Shown: positions 44,901 to 54,800, counted from the first letter of the stretch. The stretch is 64,000 nucleotides of DNA from Aplectana chamaeleonis (GCA_029168955.1 JAPDOI010000144.1:1238501-1302500); one strand, 5' to 3'. Notes: generated by a model from the letters alone, not told the origin. A program made the numbers and translations.

Positions 44901-47900
44901 CACACTTACCATGACGACCTGCACAGTCCCACTGGGATCCTGCACACTTCCTATGACGACCTGCACACCCCACTGGGGTCCTGCACGCTTTTATGACGTC
45001 CTGCACACTCCCACTGGGGTCTTGCACACTTCCTATGACGCCCTGCACACCCCCACTGGAGTCCTGCATGCTTTTTATGCCGTCCTGCCCCCTTCCCATG
45101 CCGCCCTCCCCAGCCCCACTGTGGTCCTGCACACTACCACTGCTGTCCTGCAGACTCATCAAACCCGAGATTCTGTACGGCGTCCGTAAAATATTACCGA
45201 AGATCTGTCGCCGTGATTAGAGCGTAGCACTTCTACCGCTGGATGACTCATAGAGGTTTTCTTGACCCACGGCTAAATTGCGCCCCACGGACAAACTCGG
45301 TATCCCAGGCGCGCAAGAGGTGATTCAGGCTGATTTTTGATAATCGATGAGTGTCCCACCCACGCAAATGTTGATACCATTTCATCCCTGTTTTGATCGG
45401 CCATTCCGAAGATTCACGGGAAAACACAATTACACACACACATACATACATACATACATACATACATACATACAAACATCGGGACATAACTGCTTTAAGT
45501 ATAAGGATAAGCCAAGAATGAACATTTTACCTTCAGGATCTTGGGATTCTTTTTTTTTTTGAAAAATATTGCGCTGTCCAATTTCGGCCGAAAGCGCGAT
45601 TTTAGACAACGGTTTTGGACAAAGGTAAAACGTGTCTTAGGCGATTTTCTTCGTGATTTCAGAGTGGTGGGAGGGGTATTAAGCGCCTTTCACAGTCTGC
45701 CGGACGTTGCCGTCCGACACGTTATAAGAGTGCCGCAGTGCGAGGGAAGCTGCGCTGAAGAACCGTCAGTTCCGACTCTTCAGTACAAAATTTGAGGCGA
45801 TACCAACACGTTTTGACCCGTCATAAGTTGCTCCGACGTCGTGTCAATGATTTCGCCGCAGTGCGTCGTCGGTCGGCCGACATCGCAGTGCGGGCCGCAC
45901 CGACGCCGCAGCCCTATCTTATAACGTACCGGACGGTGTCGTCCGGCAGACTGTGAAAGGCGCCTTTGGTATCAGTTTGTGAGGAATTTCATGGAGAATC
46001 TTAATCTTTTTTCAGAATTTCGGAAATCTGAGATTTTGTGGGGGGACGTGAAGTGTCCAATTTTAAAAGAGAAGAATTTAAGCGGTTATAGGTCCGATTA
46101 ATGAATGTAACTCGTCTAAAAATTTGTTTTATGTGCTGAAAATTTGGGTACTGCCGAAAATATGTCTATTACATCGTTATGTAAGGATACTTCCCTCACA
46201 TGTACTGTTGTGGTGCTGTACTATTGTTCTCTTTGATCTTTTTGTGGCTATTACAATATGTGAGACAACCATGTCCGAACCCCTCGTTCCATGACCTGGG
46301 GTGGTAGTAATTGGGTGTGTTAAACGCGAGTTAACAGGAGTTGAATTCGCGTTAAAGGCAGCATACACGCTCGTAAGCATAGTCGAGATAACAGCATAGA
46401 TCGGTCCGCGCGGCCCGTACTATGTCGTCAACGACGTTTGAAGCGCTGAAAACTGTCCAGGATAACAGTATTTGACAATGTTTGAGCAATCTTGCCTTCC
46501 ACGCCCGTATTTTCACACCCCTTTGAGTACCAGAATGAGAATCGATACTTGTGAAAACGTGTGATAATTGAGAGTGATAGCACTATCAAATGGGAGTGCA
46601 CGAGAGAAATAGCTTGGTTTACTTGAGTATAACATGTCTGCATACCTAATGACTCTCGTCCACTTTCGAGAATGCCGCTCTACTTTGGCCGACCTCTTGA
46701 AATGGAGAATTTTATCAGTGCACAAACATGTTATACTCAAGCAAACCAAGCTATTTCTCTCGTGCACTCCCATTTGATGGTGCTATCACTATTATCACAC
46801 GTTTTCTATCGATTATCATTCTGTTACTCAAAGGTGTGAAAATACGGGCGTGGAAGGCAAGATTGCTCAAACATTGTCAAATACTGTCATCCTAGACAGT
46901 TTGCAGCGCTTCAAACGTCGTTCCATGACATAGTACGGGCCGTGCGGACTAATCTGGGTGCTGTTAATCTCGACTATGCTTGCGAGCGTGTATTCGCCTT
47001 TAAACCAGAGTTTAACCACACCAGATTGTAATGATAACTCTTGATAGTTAAGAGAGAACTCGCTCTAGTTTCACCCTAACATCCCCAGTGGTAGGCCTCT
47101 TATACAGTTCCAATGAAAACGCCTCGAAAAAGCGACAATTGTAACCTTTGTTACGAAAAATAGCCTTTTCAAAACGTTTTCAGGTCTGTTTTTTCTCTAA
47201 AATTCCGCCATGTGGCATCCTCGGGGTAAGCTCGCGTTTAACATACTGTCGCAGACAGCACGGAAATAGTGCTGAAATGCGAGAGGAACTGACGGTTAAC
47301 GAAAAACTCCTCCCGAGGAGTTTTTGGATGCGGTTAGCAAGATACAGTAGGAACAGTTTTGACCATCTATACTGAGGGCAAGTACGAGTTTAATTAATGC
47401 AGAGGGTTAAGGAAGTTTGATAGCACTGTTAGCCATTTTGATTCAGGACGTCAGCCTATCTATAAAACTGAAAGGTGTTCCAAGGGAGAGTCTTTTAACG
47501 GCTTCCGCCAGGGAAACGGGCGATGAGGGATTAAAAACAAAGCAAGGATCATTGCTGAAACACGTTGGCCGTCTTCTTTGGTGGCACTAATCAATCCCTC
47601 CCAATCAGCTGTTAATTTTTTTTCGAGCGCCTACACTTCTCCCGCTTTTGTTTATTTTCTTCCGGAATTCATTCGCTTTGCTATTATCAGGTTAGTTTCA
47701 TTTTCATAATTCATTGCATAGCACAGGCTATGAAGAGTATGTAGTAAATTAATTGTTTGCTCGCGTTTCGAAGGGGTTTCCACAACTTTTTTAGTGCAAA
47801 AAAGTTAAAATTTTCTAAGCCACTGATTTTCAAGTGATTTGATGCTTTAGTAATGATTAGTCAGCGTTAGTCGGGGCGTATCGGGCGAGTTTTGTGGGAA

Positions 47901-49609
47901 AGAAATGCAAACTTGTTTCTGAACCAACTAAATTTGTTCTCCTTTTTCTGCAAGATTCTAATACTCCTCTTTCATTGCCAGATCAGTGCCATCGTGGCCT
48001 CTTATTTTTTTTGAGGGTCCGCGACGCAGTTGCTTTGGTGCATTGGTAGAGCCACTCGAAGTGTTTCAAATTCTTACCTTGAAATATGTGTACAAAATCT
48101 TTTCCTTAAACGATGCGCATATGAGTGTGTAACAGTGTTTCTATATATTTTCAGCACTAACTGCGGGCGGTGGATTAGTTTCATTTTGAGAAGACGGCAA
48201 ACACTTCACAAATTCAACTGCATCAATGACCGAAACCACACCATTACCCCAATCTCGGACGCCAGACTTGAGTTGCACACTTCCAAAAAAAAAACAATAG
48301 AATTCTTTTTCAAGAACGAAAATAGACTATCTAGTTTATCATCATTCTTATAAGTTTTTAAATATCCATTTTGGTTGAATGCAGGACATTCTTTGAATTT
48401 ATGCATTACTCGACGAGTTTCGGAGTGTCTTTTTCGCACCTAGCGTTACCTTTCCAAGAATACCTTGTAAAAAATTCGTCCAGAAATTTTCAAATTCTCG
48501 TTCGCTCGAAATTTCCTTTGGAGAAATTTTTTTGTTTTTCAAAAAAACTTTTGTTCGAAAAAAAACGTTAACAAAGTTACAACAAATGCAAACTTTTGTT
48601 AGATCACACGCAATTGATTGATTGAGGCTAATGATTAATCTAACATGTCTTTTCGAGAGTGGTCCTGAAAACTCACGGAGCTCACAAAAAATTACGAGAA
48701 TTAGGATTTACAAGGAAATTAAAAAAATTGCATTTTGATCGTGTTTCGAACAAGCAAAATATTACGAAGTTCCTTTTGAAAGCTCTTCCTAATGAATAAA
48801 ATAAATAGCAAAACTTGTATAATCTCTCCGATCCCTCGTCTTTCCACCGTAAACGTCGTTTGTGTCCAAGTGTAGAAAATACTTATGCGGACGAAGGTCA
48901 CGCATAATGTATGTGTAAGTAGAGGGCAGCCTTCGTTAAACCGGCAACAAACCGTGGCACCTATGTCGCGGTTCGTAGCCGGCCAGGAGGTGGCGGTTAA
49001 TACGTGTTAATTTGGCGGCTCTACTGCATTTAATTCGCGGTATGTGTGCGGCTTGGAGGTGGCGGTTTATTCGCGGTTAACACACCATTTACTACCATCC
49101 CTGTTTTCTTCACAAAAAGAGAAACGCAACTGGAAACACCCCCATTTTTTGAAGTTTTGGCCCGAAGTTTTCACGTCCCCCCCTAAAAATCCAAATTTCG
49201 AAAATTTTTACGTCCTCCCTGTTGTCCAGCTGGGCAACGTCCGCCTGACCCTGCAGTTGCAGCACACACCTTGAAGATAATGATGGTGAGACCCTGTATG
49301 ATCAAGCTTTGTCTCACTGCCATTATCATCGAGCTGCGCGCTGCAACAGCGGTTGTCTGCAACTGTGGGCAAGAACTTCTCTCCGTTAAGGGCAGTACCT
49401 CTCTGTTTGTTGCGGTTTCGGACTCCCTCGATTACCGCTCTGTTTCAGGTCTCTATGTGCCCAAAAGCTCTCAGTTTCCAAAGAATTTCCAAGGAGTCGG
49501 CCTACGGATTGAAGACGACGTCGTGAGCGGCAGCGAAGGAATAGAAGTGCTATCGGACTCAACTCCACGCGATGCTAGTGAAATAGAGTATTTAATGCGA
49601 TCTCACTAG
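26905..49609 (+). CDS. XPNPEP3: Mitochondrial Xaa-Pro aminopeptidase 3 (M24B), twelve exons
   Basis: Exons: 26905-27043, 30469-30559, 31064-31262, 31326-31445, 31499-31558, 36132-36206, 36305-36387, 36451-36549, 36976-~37182, 39613-39670, 39740-39860 and 49449-49609. All junction phases match and give 470 residues (human about 507). The start MLNRVLQRRLSHHQST is an arginine-rich, acid-free likely mitochondrial presequence. The N-terminal domain has ISAKEYADRRQRL, the APDVPGSYRQ region and FRYLSGV. The pita-bread domain carries KSPMEIQSMRDV and YPPVVAAGQRANTIHYLDAN. The metal ligands are Asp295 and Asp306 (VLMDAG, YVSDIT), His389 (HHVSHYLGMDVHD), Glu416 (TIEPG) and Glu439 (GLRIEDDV), spaced 11-83-27-23 against 11-82-27-24 as recalled for human. 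It removes an N-terminal residue before proline and trims imported mitochondrial proteins. The exon 9 donor (AT|GTTGCT) is weak and least certain; three acceptors use AAG. AATAAA follows the stop by 21 bp. Confidence 0.88.
27437..27571. mobile_element. Small palindromic MITE
   Basis: ATGGATCCTAATGAGATCTT pairs with the AGTCTCATTAGGATCCAT end, and GGTTGGCGCAAACTC with the GTTCGCGCC region. A sister copy lies at 56890-57035 (TTGCGTTCACTGTTGAAGGT, GGCGCAAACT, GAACGCAAGGTCTC). Located in XPNPEP3 intron 1. Confidence 0.75.
27700..29029. mobile_element. hAT-like non-autonomous element, 1,330 bp, with 8-bp TSD
   Basis: Ends CAGGGCTGTGCGTTATAACG and complement of CAGCGGTGTGCGTTATTCAA. GTGCATAA is duplicated at 27692-27699 and 29030-29037; both copies come from the mariner TIR. 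Just inside each end is a ~90-bp block (ACGCATTAACGGGTTAACGC, TTAACGATTAACG) in direct, not inverted, orientation. A fold-back unit (28195-28605) and a ~55-bp tandem motif with CACGACGTCC (28680-28860) fill the interior. No transposase. Confidence 0.9.
28195..28605. repeat. Fold-back unit inside the hAT-like element
   Basis: The arms ATCAACATCTACAAGATGGT and the complement ACCATCTTGTAGATTTTGAT converge on GGTATGTTGCTCTTTCCATT/AAGCAACATGCC near 28395. Outer arms share AATACCC/GGGTATT and GCGCCCCTTTGG/AAAGGGGCGCG. Confidence 0.8.
29170..30195 (+). pseudogene. Second mariner transposase, multiply broken
   Basis: The reading begins near 29170 with YHYETGLTAAQLFRDLNELF and GRTVRKWFIRFKSGDASLED. 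It meets a stop after AVEVD, resumes SLTTRMLAEDFNVNQ, RRLKKLGKVWKLAGWVPH and VTGDESWLLF, meets another break after GIPLKE, and ends with HHDNARPYVERR and PYSPIEAPTDYHVNRSL. The three catalytic aspartates are still visible, but at least one stop and two frame breaks make it inactive. It differs clearly from the mariner at 6352-7583. Confidence 0.88.
32502..32960. repeat. Dispersed repeat plus AATATTCGAA-rich stretch (XPNPEP3 intron 5)
   Basis: 32502-32620 matches 22998-23130. From 32640 to 32960 the sequence is dominated by degenerate GAATATTCGAAT words, as in the arrays at 53745-54020 and 58500-58960, but without a clean period. Confidence 0.65.
33228..33460 (+). pseudogene. CR1-like retrotransposon 3' coding fragment
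   Basis: Broken frames read LNPILSEVPPWV, CLDCGSPGHGPAHSF and LDLWTNPVMVARFLKG, the zinc-knuckle end of the family at 5130-5400 (CGGPDHNTEHLF, LWTNPTLVARFL). Followed at 33469 by a TTAA-linked AGGCACAGGACACCC end of the AGGCA transposon family, without a visible partner. Confidence 0.7.
34408..35020. mobile_element. Two nested inverted-repeat elements (XPNPEP3 intron 5)
   Basis: Outer TIR AGGCCGGGGTCATACTTCCC with GCGACCAGCGAC pairs with GTCGCTGGTAGTATGATCCT at 35000-35016. Inner TIR AGCCCCGATCATACTACCGT (from 34461) pairs with AGTATGATCGCGGCT ending near 34933. Each is a TIR element without genes; the inner sits in one arm of the outer. Confidence 0.7.
37191..38270. mobile_element. 1,080-bp long-TIR element with TAA duplications, XPNPEP3 intron 9
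   Basis: Termini CAAGGGAAGTATACAAAGCG and complement of CAAGGGAAGTATGCAAAGCG, with TIRs of about 120 bp. TAA at 37188-37190 and 38271-38273. The interior (37430-37740) belongs to the dispersed family of 8261-9060 and 54130-54800. A 3-bp TWA target suggests PIF/Harbinger. It begins only a few bases after the predicted end of exon 9. Confidence 0.88.
38337..38785. mobile_element. 449-bp MITE with TTAA target
   Basis: Ends AGGCACAGTCCAACCTCAG and complement AGACACAGTCCAACTTCAGA. TTAA at 38333-38336 and 38786-38789. A 4-bp TTAA target is characteristic of piggyBac, although the termini are not classical piggyBac ends. Confidence 0.82.
40630..40930. repeat. Tandem GACTTTTCGACTAAAGTCGGATA array
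   Basis: A ~60-bp unit (TTCGAATATTCGACTTTTCG, then ACTAAAGTCGGATATCGCAC) is repeated about five times with variation. Located in XPNPEP3 intron 11. No coding meaning. Confidence 0.8.
41107..42762. repeat. Large tandem duplication, unit 1 (XPNPEP3 intron 11)
   Basis: The unit runs from GACTAGCGAGACCTAGCGA to CGGGACATAACTGCTTTAAG and abuts unit 2 (42763-45506), which has the same start, same flanks and same end. Flanks are about 90% alike by eye. The main difference is the length of the central minisatellite. Confidence 0.88.
41815..42425. repeat. 21/42-bp minisatellite, copy 1
   Basis: The 21-bp half-units alternate GTCCTGCACACTCCCACTGG and GTCCTGCACACTTTCTATGA, giving a 42-bp higher unit. 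Because 42 is a multiple of three, several frames are open. The minus frame 42426-41653 spells a VQDPSGS/VQDVIES 14-residue repeat for 257 codons from a TTG, and continues into the non-repetitive flank. Treated as a minisatellite, not a gene. Confidence 0.93.
42763..45506. repeat. Large tandem duplication, unit 2
   Basis: Second copy of the unit at 41107-42762, with the minisatellite expanded from about 0.6 to about 1.7 kb. Ends with a CATA microsatellite (45437-45473) also present in unit 1 (42711-42735). Confidence 0.88.
43490..45165. repeat. 21/42-bp minisatellite, expanded copy 2
   Basis: About eighty 21-bp half-units of the type in copy 1, with extra variants (CATTTGGGTCATGC, CTTCCTCCGACGTTCTGCAC). 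Open frames of 175-382 codons exist on both strands, a direct effect of the period. The array is antisense-open in three stacked frames (44252-43515, 44966-44268, 45162-44635). Confidence 0.93.
45683..45963. mobile_element. 281-bp MITE, GCGCCTTTCACAGTCTGCC family
   Basis: Perfect inverted ends GCGCCTTTCACAGTCTGCCG and complement. The interior holds TTATAA and further short inverted words (CCGACGTCG-like). Resembles in design the AGCCCCTTTCA elements at 20102 and 52922. Target duplication not clear. Confidence 0.8.
46356..46999. mobile_element. 644-bp near-perfect palindrome with TTAA target
   Basis: Starts AGGCAGCATACACGCTCGTA and ends with the complement AGGCGAATACACGCTCGCA. TTAA at 46352-46355 and 47000-47003. 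Arms of about 290 bp match almost throughout (GATTGCTCAAACATTGTC and complement), leaving a short loop near 46680. Same TTAA/AGGCA class as 38337-38785 and 52003-52490. In XPNPEP3 intron 11. Confidence 0.88.
47004..49448. other. Distal part of XPNPEP3 intron 11
   Basis: AT-rich, with no gene or defined repeat seen. Frames of 60-107 codons have no domain. The 3' acceptor before exon 12 is CTGTTTCAG|GT. Confidence 0.5.
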
Positions 49610-49629
49610 ATTTCTGTGGTTTACTTCAG

Positions 49630-49635
49630 AATAAA
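49630..49635 (+). terminator. Polyadenylation signal AATAAA of XPNPEP3
   Basis: AATAAA starts 21 bp after the stop codon TAG at 49607-49609. A short 3' UTR of this kind fits a nematode gene. Cleavage would be expected within the next 10-25 bp. Confidence 0.7.
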
Positions 49636-49782
49636 ACGATGAAATCAAGCCATAAAGTTTTTGAGGGATCTCGGAGGCGGAATGCTCGTCCACTTTGGCC
49701 TTATTGTCAGGCCTCCGTCATGGTCGGCCGATTGGCTGTAGCCAGTTCGGTCGATATGTACTGTGCTTCTCTGTGCCAAATT

Positions 49783-50025
49783 CCGGTCCGCGATTGCGTC
49801 TCGACACGCCTTGCGGCCGCACGCGCTCGAGTCAGTCGGGTTTCCAGCGGCAAAGCCCGACTCGATGTGGCTTTTCTATACAATTTTCTTCAATTTTTCT
49901 TAGTTTCCAGTTCCCAAGATCCGTCTAGAGTCAGCGAATCGGCGGCTGCGGCGCTGGAAGCTCTTCCGACTAGGGAGCGTGCGGCCGCAAAGCGTTTCGA
50001 GACGCAATTGATCGGAATTCGGCCC
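49783..50025. repeat. GC-rich fold-back repeat
   Basis: The left arm CGATTGCGTCTCGACACGCC and GCGGCCGCACGCG pair with right arm GCGTGCGGCCGC and CGTTTCGAGACGCAATTGATC. The frame 49639-50031 (130 codons, alanine/arginine-rich) runs across it and is judged spurious. Confidence 0.65.
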
Positions 50026-50031
50026 AGATAA

Positions 50032-51999
50032 CCACAGTATCTACATCATACAAATTGGGTGTAGAAAATCCTTCCGTTGTGGCCGGATTGAGCCGGTCAA
50101 TACGAATGTAATACATTGCTCCTTCAGGTTGGATCCCCACCTCCTCAATGTGAGCGGTTCGAGCCCGCCTCGTCTGGCCTAATCCAGCTGTGGCCGTCCC
50201 GGTCGATACAAATGCGATTCATTGCTTACTGAGGTGGAAAATACCTTTTTGTGTCCGGCCGTAGGGCGCTCTAGTATACCGTGGTGCAGTTTGTTGGGAC
50301 GCGTATCACTGCATCACAGGATGCTTCCGACTACACCTCGGCGAAGATGGAGACTGACCGCGCCAGACGGAAGTCAGCCGGTTAAGTCAAGTAGGTCAGC
50401 CAGCTTCGCCCATTCATTTTATCGTTAAATTCAAGTTTACGGAAGTGATGGAAGATCTGCGTTGGGATCTGGGAGAAATTCGTATCTACTTTTTTATTCA
50501 AGAGTTTCGACCGGTCTACCTCTAGCGGCCGCTCGGCGGATGATATGGCAATCCGAGAGCGAAAGCTACGAATGCTATCCCATCCGGTACAAACCTGGAT
50601 GGGTGAGCCACCCAAGACTGTTCAGGCACAGGGATATGCTAGTACGGGGCGTGGTTACCCTCTCCGTTAACTAATCGGCAACGTCTCGGGAGAGGAGAGA
50701 CCTCCGACTACTGGCTGACAGAGTGATGAACCCCGCCCCGTACTTCGAACTCCCCCTGTACCATCGTTCTTGAAAATCAAAAAATTTTCTAATATCAGAT
50801 ATTTGCTAACGCTATCAGTCGTTGTTTTCTTACAAATTCCGTACAAATACTTCGATGCCTGATATCGGTACCATTTATTGTTACTTTTTGGCTATAACAA
50901 ACGGATAAGGGGCCTGCAGAGTTCAAGTCGCCGCGTTGTTTGCAGCGACGAACCGAGCTGGATGATGCAATGTCGATCACATTCGGCAACGGAAGCGACC
51001 GATGCAGCGTGAAGGGCGGCTAGGAGGCACCTCAGTGTTTTGATGTCGCGACGGCCTGCGTCACTGCCGTCGAGCGGCAACCGAAGCCTCGACGATAATG
51101 TTCGAAAACATTTTAGTCGCCGCGTCAAGGCCGACGCTCGGGGACCACTCGCCGGTCGCTTCAACTTTGCAGAGCCCTCAAGCGGTATAGAGTTTTGGAG
51201 GTCCGCTCGGCTCCTGGCGCTGAAAAATGTCTGTCGGAGCGATAAAACATGTATTCCTGCAATTACCTGTCTAAACACGTTTGATCGATGAGTGCGAAGT
51301 TTAGAAGCCGAGCGGGCCCTTGAAGCTCCATACTCGCACTCGTAGTAAACCACCCTCATCAGAGGCCGGATTCGTCAACGATTATACCCCGGGTATATGG
51401 GCGCATCGGGGTATAATCGTCCGCTTACCCCCCAGAAAATGTGATTGTCCACCAATTATACCCTGTCGATTCCGAGTATAAGTTGGAGTATATTATACCT
51501 CACTGTGGAGCTGGGGTATATGGTATACCACGGCTCGCATTTTCCACGAAAACCTGGCCCATGGTTGATTCGCGTGTACCATTCAACCAAATCAGCTGAC
51601 AGACAATGTTCGCGAGGCCTTAAAAATGATTTTTTCGGCTATTTTTTTGTTTCCCATCCCATTACAGCACGTATTGCCTCTATATATTTTTTTATTTTTG
51701 AGACACTTTCCATATCTTGGCCATTTTAGAGAAATTTTCTCTGTTTCTCCGTTTATTAATCTTGCAAGTCAACACTTCTTAATGTGACGATTCTGCTCTT
51801 TGATGATCAGCATATCTCGCTTACAGTTTCCCATTTTCTATTCCGTTTCTTTACCTGAATTTCAAAATCGCATGAGTTTCCATGCCAATTGAAATTTGTT
51901 TAAAGTGCACATGTAAAAGTAGGAAAAACTAAGATTATAAAAAGAACATCAATGCTGTGGAATTATATGGAGAATATATTGAAAAAATTACAACCACCT
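50032..51999. other. Gene-free region
   Basis: No gene was seen. 50060-50230 has a degenerate repeat (CGGTC(A/G)ATACRAATG). A minus frame of 155 codons (51359-50892) is arginine/leucine-rich without a recognisable domain. 51380-51540 holds repeated TATACCCC/GGGGTATA words, some palindromic. Confidence 0.4.
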
Positions 52000-52002
52000 T
52001 AA

Positions 52003-52490
52003 AGGCAGTGTTCACGATAAGAATCGTTTTTCTGCTTTTACGCCTATCTTGAAGACAGTCCCATGCTGATTTCAATAATGTTTTTGGAATCGTACAAGAC
52101 CTTCTAGGAACGGAGTTATGGTCCCTCAAAAAGTGAGCTAGGGAAGCATGGTGGACGAGTTGTCCGAGGCTTGTAACTTCCGTCTTTTGCAGCCGTTGTA
52201 TGCGAGCTGACCTGAGTAAAGAGAGAAGTTGGGAATAAAGGGACGAACGGGGCTATTGATCGGAAACCATCCCTCATATCACAATCTCTAGCATTCATTT
52301 GTTAACGTCGGTGGGCGTGGAAAGTGCATCTGGGGTGTGACGAGCTGACGGGTGTCCAACTTCGGGGCCGTAGGGGACCGTTCCAAGCTCATTTTTCTTA
52401 GTTTTTTTCAACGTTAGGGTTGCGCTAGGTCCGACAGCTGCCGATCTCCACCAAAAAAATCAGACATGGTTTTTATCGTGGACACTGCCT
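52003..52490. mobile_element. 488-bp MITE, AGGCAGTGTTCACGATAA family, TTAA target
   Basis: Ends AGGCAGTGTTCACGATAAGA and complement AGGCAGTGTCCACGATAAAA. TTAA at 51999-52002 and 52491-52494. The reference copy for the family also seen at 16163-16552. No coding capacity. Confidence 0.88.
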
Positions 52491-52921
52491 TTAATAATAC
52501 CTATAATCCTGTAAGACATCGAAAACAGTAGGAACGCCTCATTGGAGGCAACGAAGCATTTGGTTTTTGCATGTGTTAACTATTCCCGGTATTTGAGACG
52601 CCTTCCACATTCTTGAGATTGCATCTCAGCTTAGCAGGTGAAAAAGTTAGGACAGTGTAGTGCGCGGCTTACCAAGTACCGTTCGCCCTTGGTTCTAGAA
52701 GGACCTAGCTCGAGGAAAAAGTTGTTTTCAAGACCAATTCTCTCCCTGATAACATGTTAGGCCATGAGGATATCACTTATTCTTTGTCTGAGGTGTAGTG
52801 TGTTCAGGTTTTATATTGCTTCATTCTTCGCGAAAAATGGTTGGAAGTGTACGGAGTAAACTTTTCTAAATTTCTGTGAATAGGTAAAGATGTAGCAAAA
52901 GTTTTGGAAAACTGAACCTAA

Positions 52922-53072
52922 AGCCTCTTTCACACTTGCCCGACCGACGTCGGACGACTCGTTATCGGATGTGGAATATCTATCTACCCTACCCTACACA
53001 TCTTATCTATCTTAACTTATCAAATTTGATAACGAGTCGTCCGACGTCGGCCGGCAAACTATGAAAGGGGCT
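52922..53072. mobile_element. 151-bp MITE, AGCCCCTTTCA family, TSD TAA
   Basis: Ends AGCCTCTTTCACACTTGCCC and complement AGCCCCTTTCATAGTTTGCC. TAA at 52919-52921 and 53073-53075. The internal TAACGAGTCGTCCGACGTCG appears in both arms. Sister of 20102-20243. Confidence 0.9.
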
Positions 53073-53513
53073 TAACGCCCGTAATCAGCACAATATGTGA
53101 TTTCTGTTGAGAAAGTCGAGCGTTGGTGTGTTTGTGCACTCCACAACCTCAGATGATTTTATATTGATTTGATAAGATGATCTTATATTCTTCCAGACAG
53201 GTTTCAGATTATCTTGATTTCGATTTGATTCATAATAATTGTTGTCGGTCACAACTGGTCGCTGTAACTTACTATTAGGCCCGTAGTTACTCCATTAGCG
53301 GTAATTTGCCCTCAAGCGTTTGTTCCCCCATATTCCATGATAGTAAACACGAAATGCCGGACCGGACCGATTGCCACAACGGACGTGAAATGGAAAACTT
53401 ACATGAAGTGCCCATCAACATACGTGGACTGACGTGCTAACTCGCGAGCTATGCTACTATCACTATCTAGTGGCAATATGTCCGGTCCGGCATTTCTCCT
53501 CCAGGGGTGCGTT

Positions 53514-53670
53514 CCAAGAAGATTTCCACGGGAGGAAAAATGAATCTGATAAGAGCCGACCAATGATAGATTGAGAGACCGCATGAAATGAGCCTATCTG
53601 TTAGATTATCATTCGTTATATCTTATCAGACCCATTTTCCTCCCATGGAAATCTCCTTGGAACGCACCCC
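53514..53670. mobile_element. 157-bp MITE, GGGGTGCGTTCCAAG ends
   Basis: GGGGTGCGTTCCAAGAAGAT pairs with the CTTGGAACGCACCCC end, and GGGAGGAAAAATGAATCTGA with TCAGACCCATTTTCCTCCCA. An overlapping outer inverted pair (CCGGACCGGACCG at 53358 and CCGGTCCGGCA at 53481) lies just upstream. Target duplication not identified. Confidence 0.75.
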
Positions 53671-53744
53671 AGTATTGATGATATATCAACACGTGATTTC
53701 TGCGATGATAAGGGGTGGTGGCCATTATACATGGGAATTCGACC

Positions 53745-54020
53745 CGAGTTTTCGAATGAATGAATAATTCGAATACGGCCAATTCAAAAATTCCGAATAA
53801 ATGAATACATTCGAATAATGTCTTTGTAAAAATCCCGAATAAATGAATATATTCGGATAATGCCTTTTTAAAAATCCCGAATAAATGAATACATTCGAAT
53901 AAAGCTTTTTCAAATTTTCCGAATGAATGAATACATTCGAATAAGGCGTTTTCAAAATTTCCGAATAAATGAATATATTCGAAAATGCGACCAACTATTC
54001 GAATATTCGAATCCTATTTG
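53745..54020. repeat. ~58-bp AT-rich tandem array with GAATA(A/T)ATGAATA
   Basis: Roughly five units of the type CCGAATAAATGAATACATTC then GAATAA(T/G)GCCTTTTTAAAAA. On the minus strand it is open and spells repeats of SNVFIYS(G/E)FL, a length effect. Related in wording to 58500-58960. Confidence 0.85.
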
Positions 54021-54129
54021 AATATTTGAATAATATTCGACATTTCGAAACCAAGGTCAATATCACCCCGGAACTTTGACTTTCGAAGAAACTAAGAGAC
54101 TGTTTTTATCGTGAACTACCTTCAAGACG

Positions 54130-54800
54130 GGGAACACTAAATGAAACTACTAATAGCCAAAGTGGCAGTCCCACATAAACTGTACTTTTCTAGAACCACT
54201 TTGAACGTAGGGCCCGAATATGCCCTTCACAGCTGCATAGTCACTCTGAATTTATTTAATATGCATTTTCCCCTGTTTCGCGTACCTATTGTATCATCCG
54301 AAAACGCATAGTGATCTTTCGAGAATCCGAAAACGGTCAATCGTGTTCAGCGCTCAAAACAACCCCCCTGGGCAAAGCTTGGGTAAAAGCACTTTTTCCA
54401 GAGCTTCCACGAAGTGATACCATTTTCCACATTTGCAATTTTCGGTTGAGCGTTAACCTAAATCAAGTAGGGCTTCAGAAAGCGTTGAAGAAAAACATTC
54501 CAGATTTGACCTTAAATTCCCTAGAGGTTTATGGTGGTGGAGGGGGTTATTTGGGGTGCTGATCACGAAGCTGGGGTTTCTTTGTCGATTGTCGACTAAA
54601 TCCGTTCAAAGCTTCTCATCGGGAGGAAATTTGATGGCAAAACGTGCTTTCTGACGTTTTCCGAAGCGCTACGATGTTGCTCAAATCTTTTCTTTGAGGG
54701 TCATTGTAGTGCTCAACGCGAATCTGATGCAGTATATCGATTTTTGACAGCTTGCGGTAGATTACGGTGGGTATGCGGTAGTTTGGTTAAATTTCTGCGA
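54130..54800. repeat. Dispersed degenerate repeat, second copy
   Basis: Same order of phrases as 8261-9060 (AAGTGGC, AACGTAGGGCCCGAATATGC, AAAACAACCCCCCTGGGC, GGTTGAGCGTTAACC, CTGATCACGAAGCTG). No gene was seen. Confidence 0.6.

Noticed and set aside
43848..44996. 382-codon + strand frame (HTP/YDVL repeats) as a gene
   Set aside because: It lies entirely in the minisatellite; all frames are long because the period is a multiple of three. No non-repetitive domain and no splice context.
41815..45165. Regularly spaced repeats that could suggest a CRISPR array
   Set aside because: There are no unique spacers; adjacent 21-bp units are variants of each other, the context is a eukaryotic intron, and no cas genes are present. 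It is a minisatellite.
49271..49448. N-terminal part of the 112-codon frame as start of a separate gene
   Set aside because: The family similarity starts exactly at 49449 after CTGTTTCAG and continues the phase of XPNPEP3 exon 11, so the upstream codons are intron.
50892..51359. 155-codon minus-strand frame as a gene
   Set aside because: Arginine/leucine-rich composition without a recognisable domain in a GC-rich stretch; no exon partners seen. Kept only as unexplained sequence.
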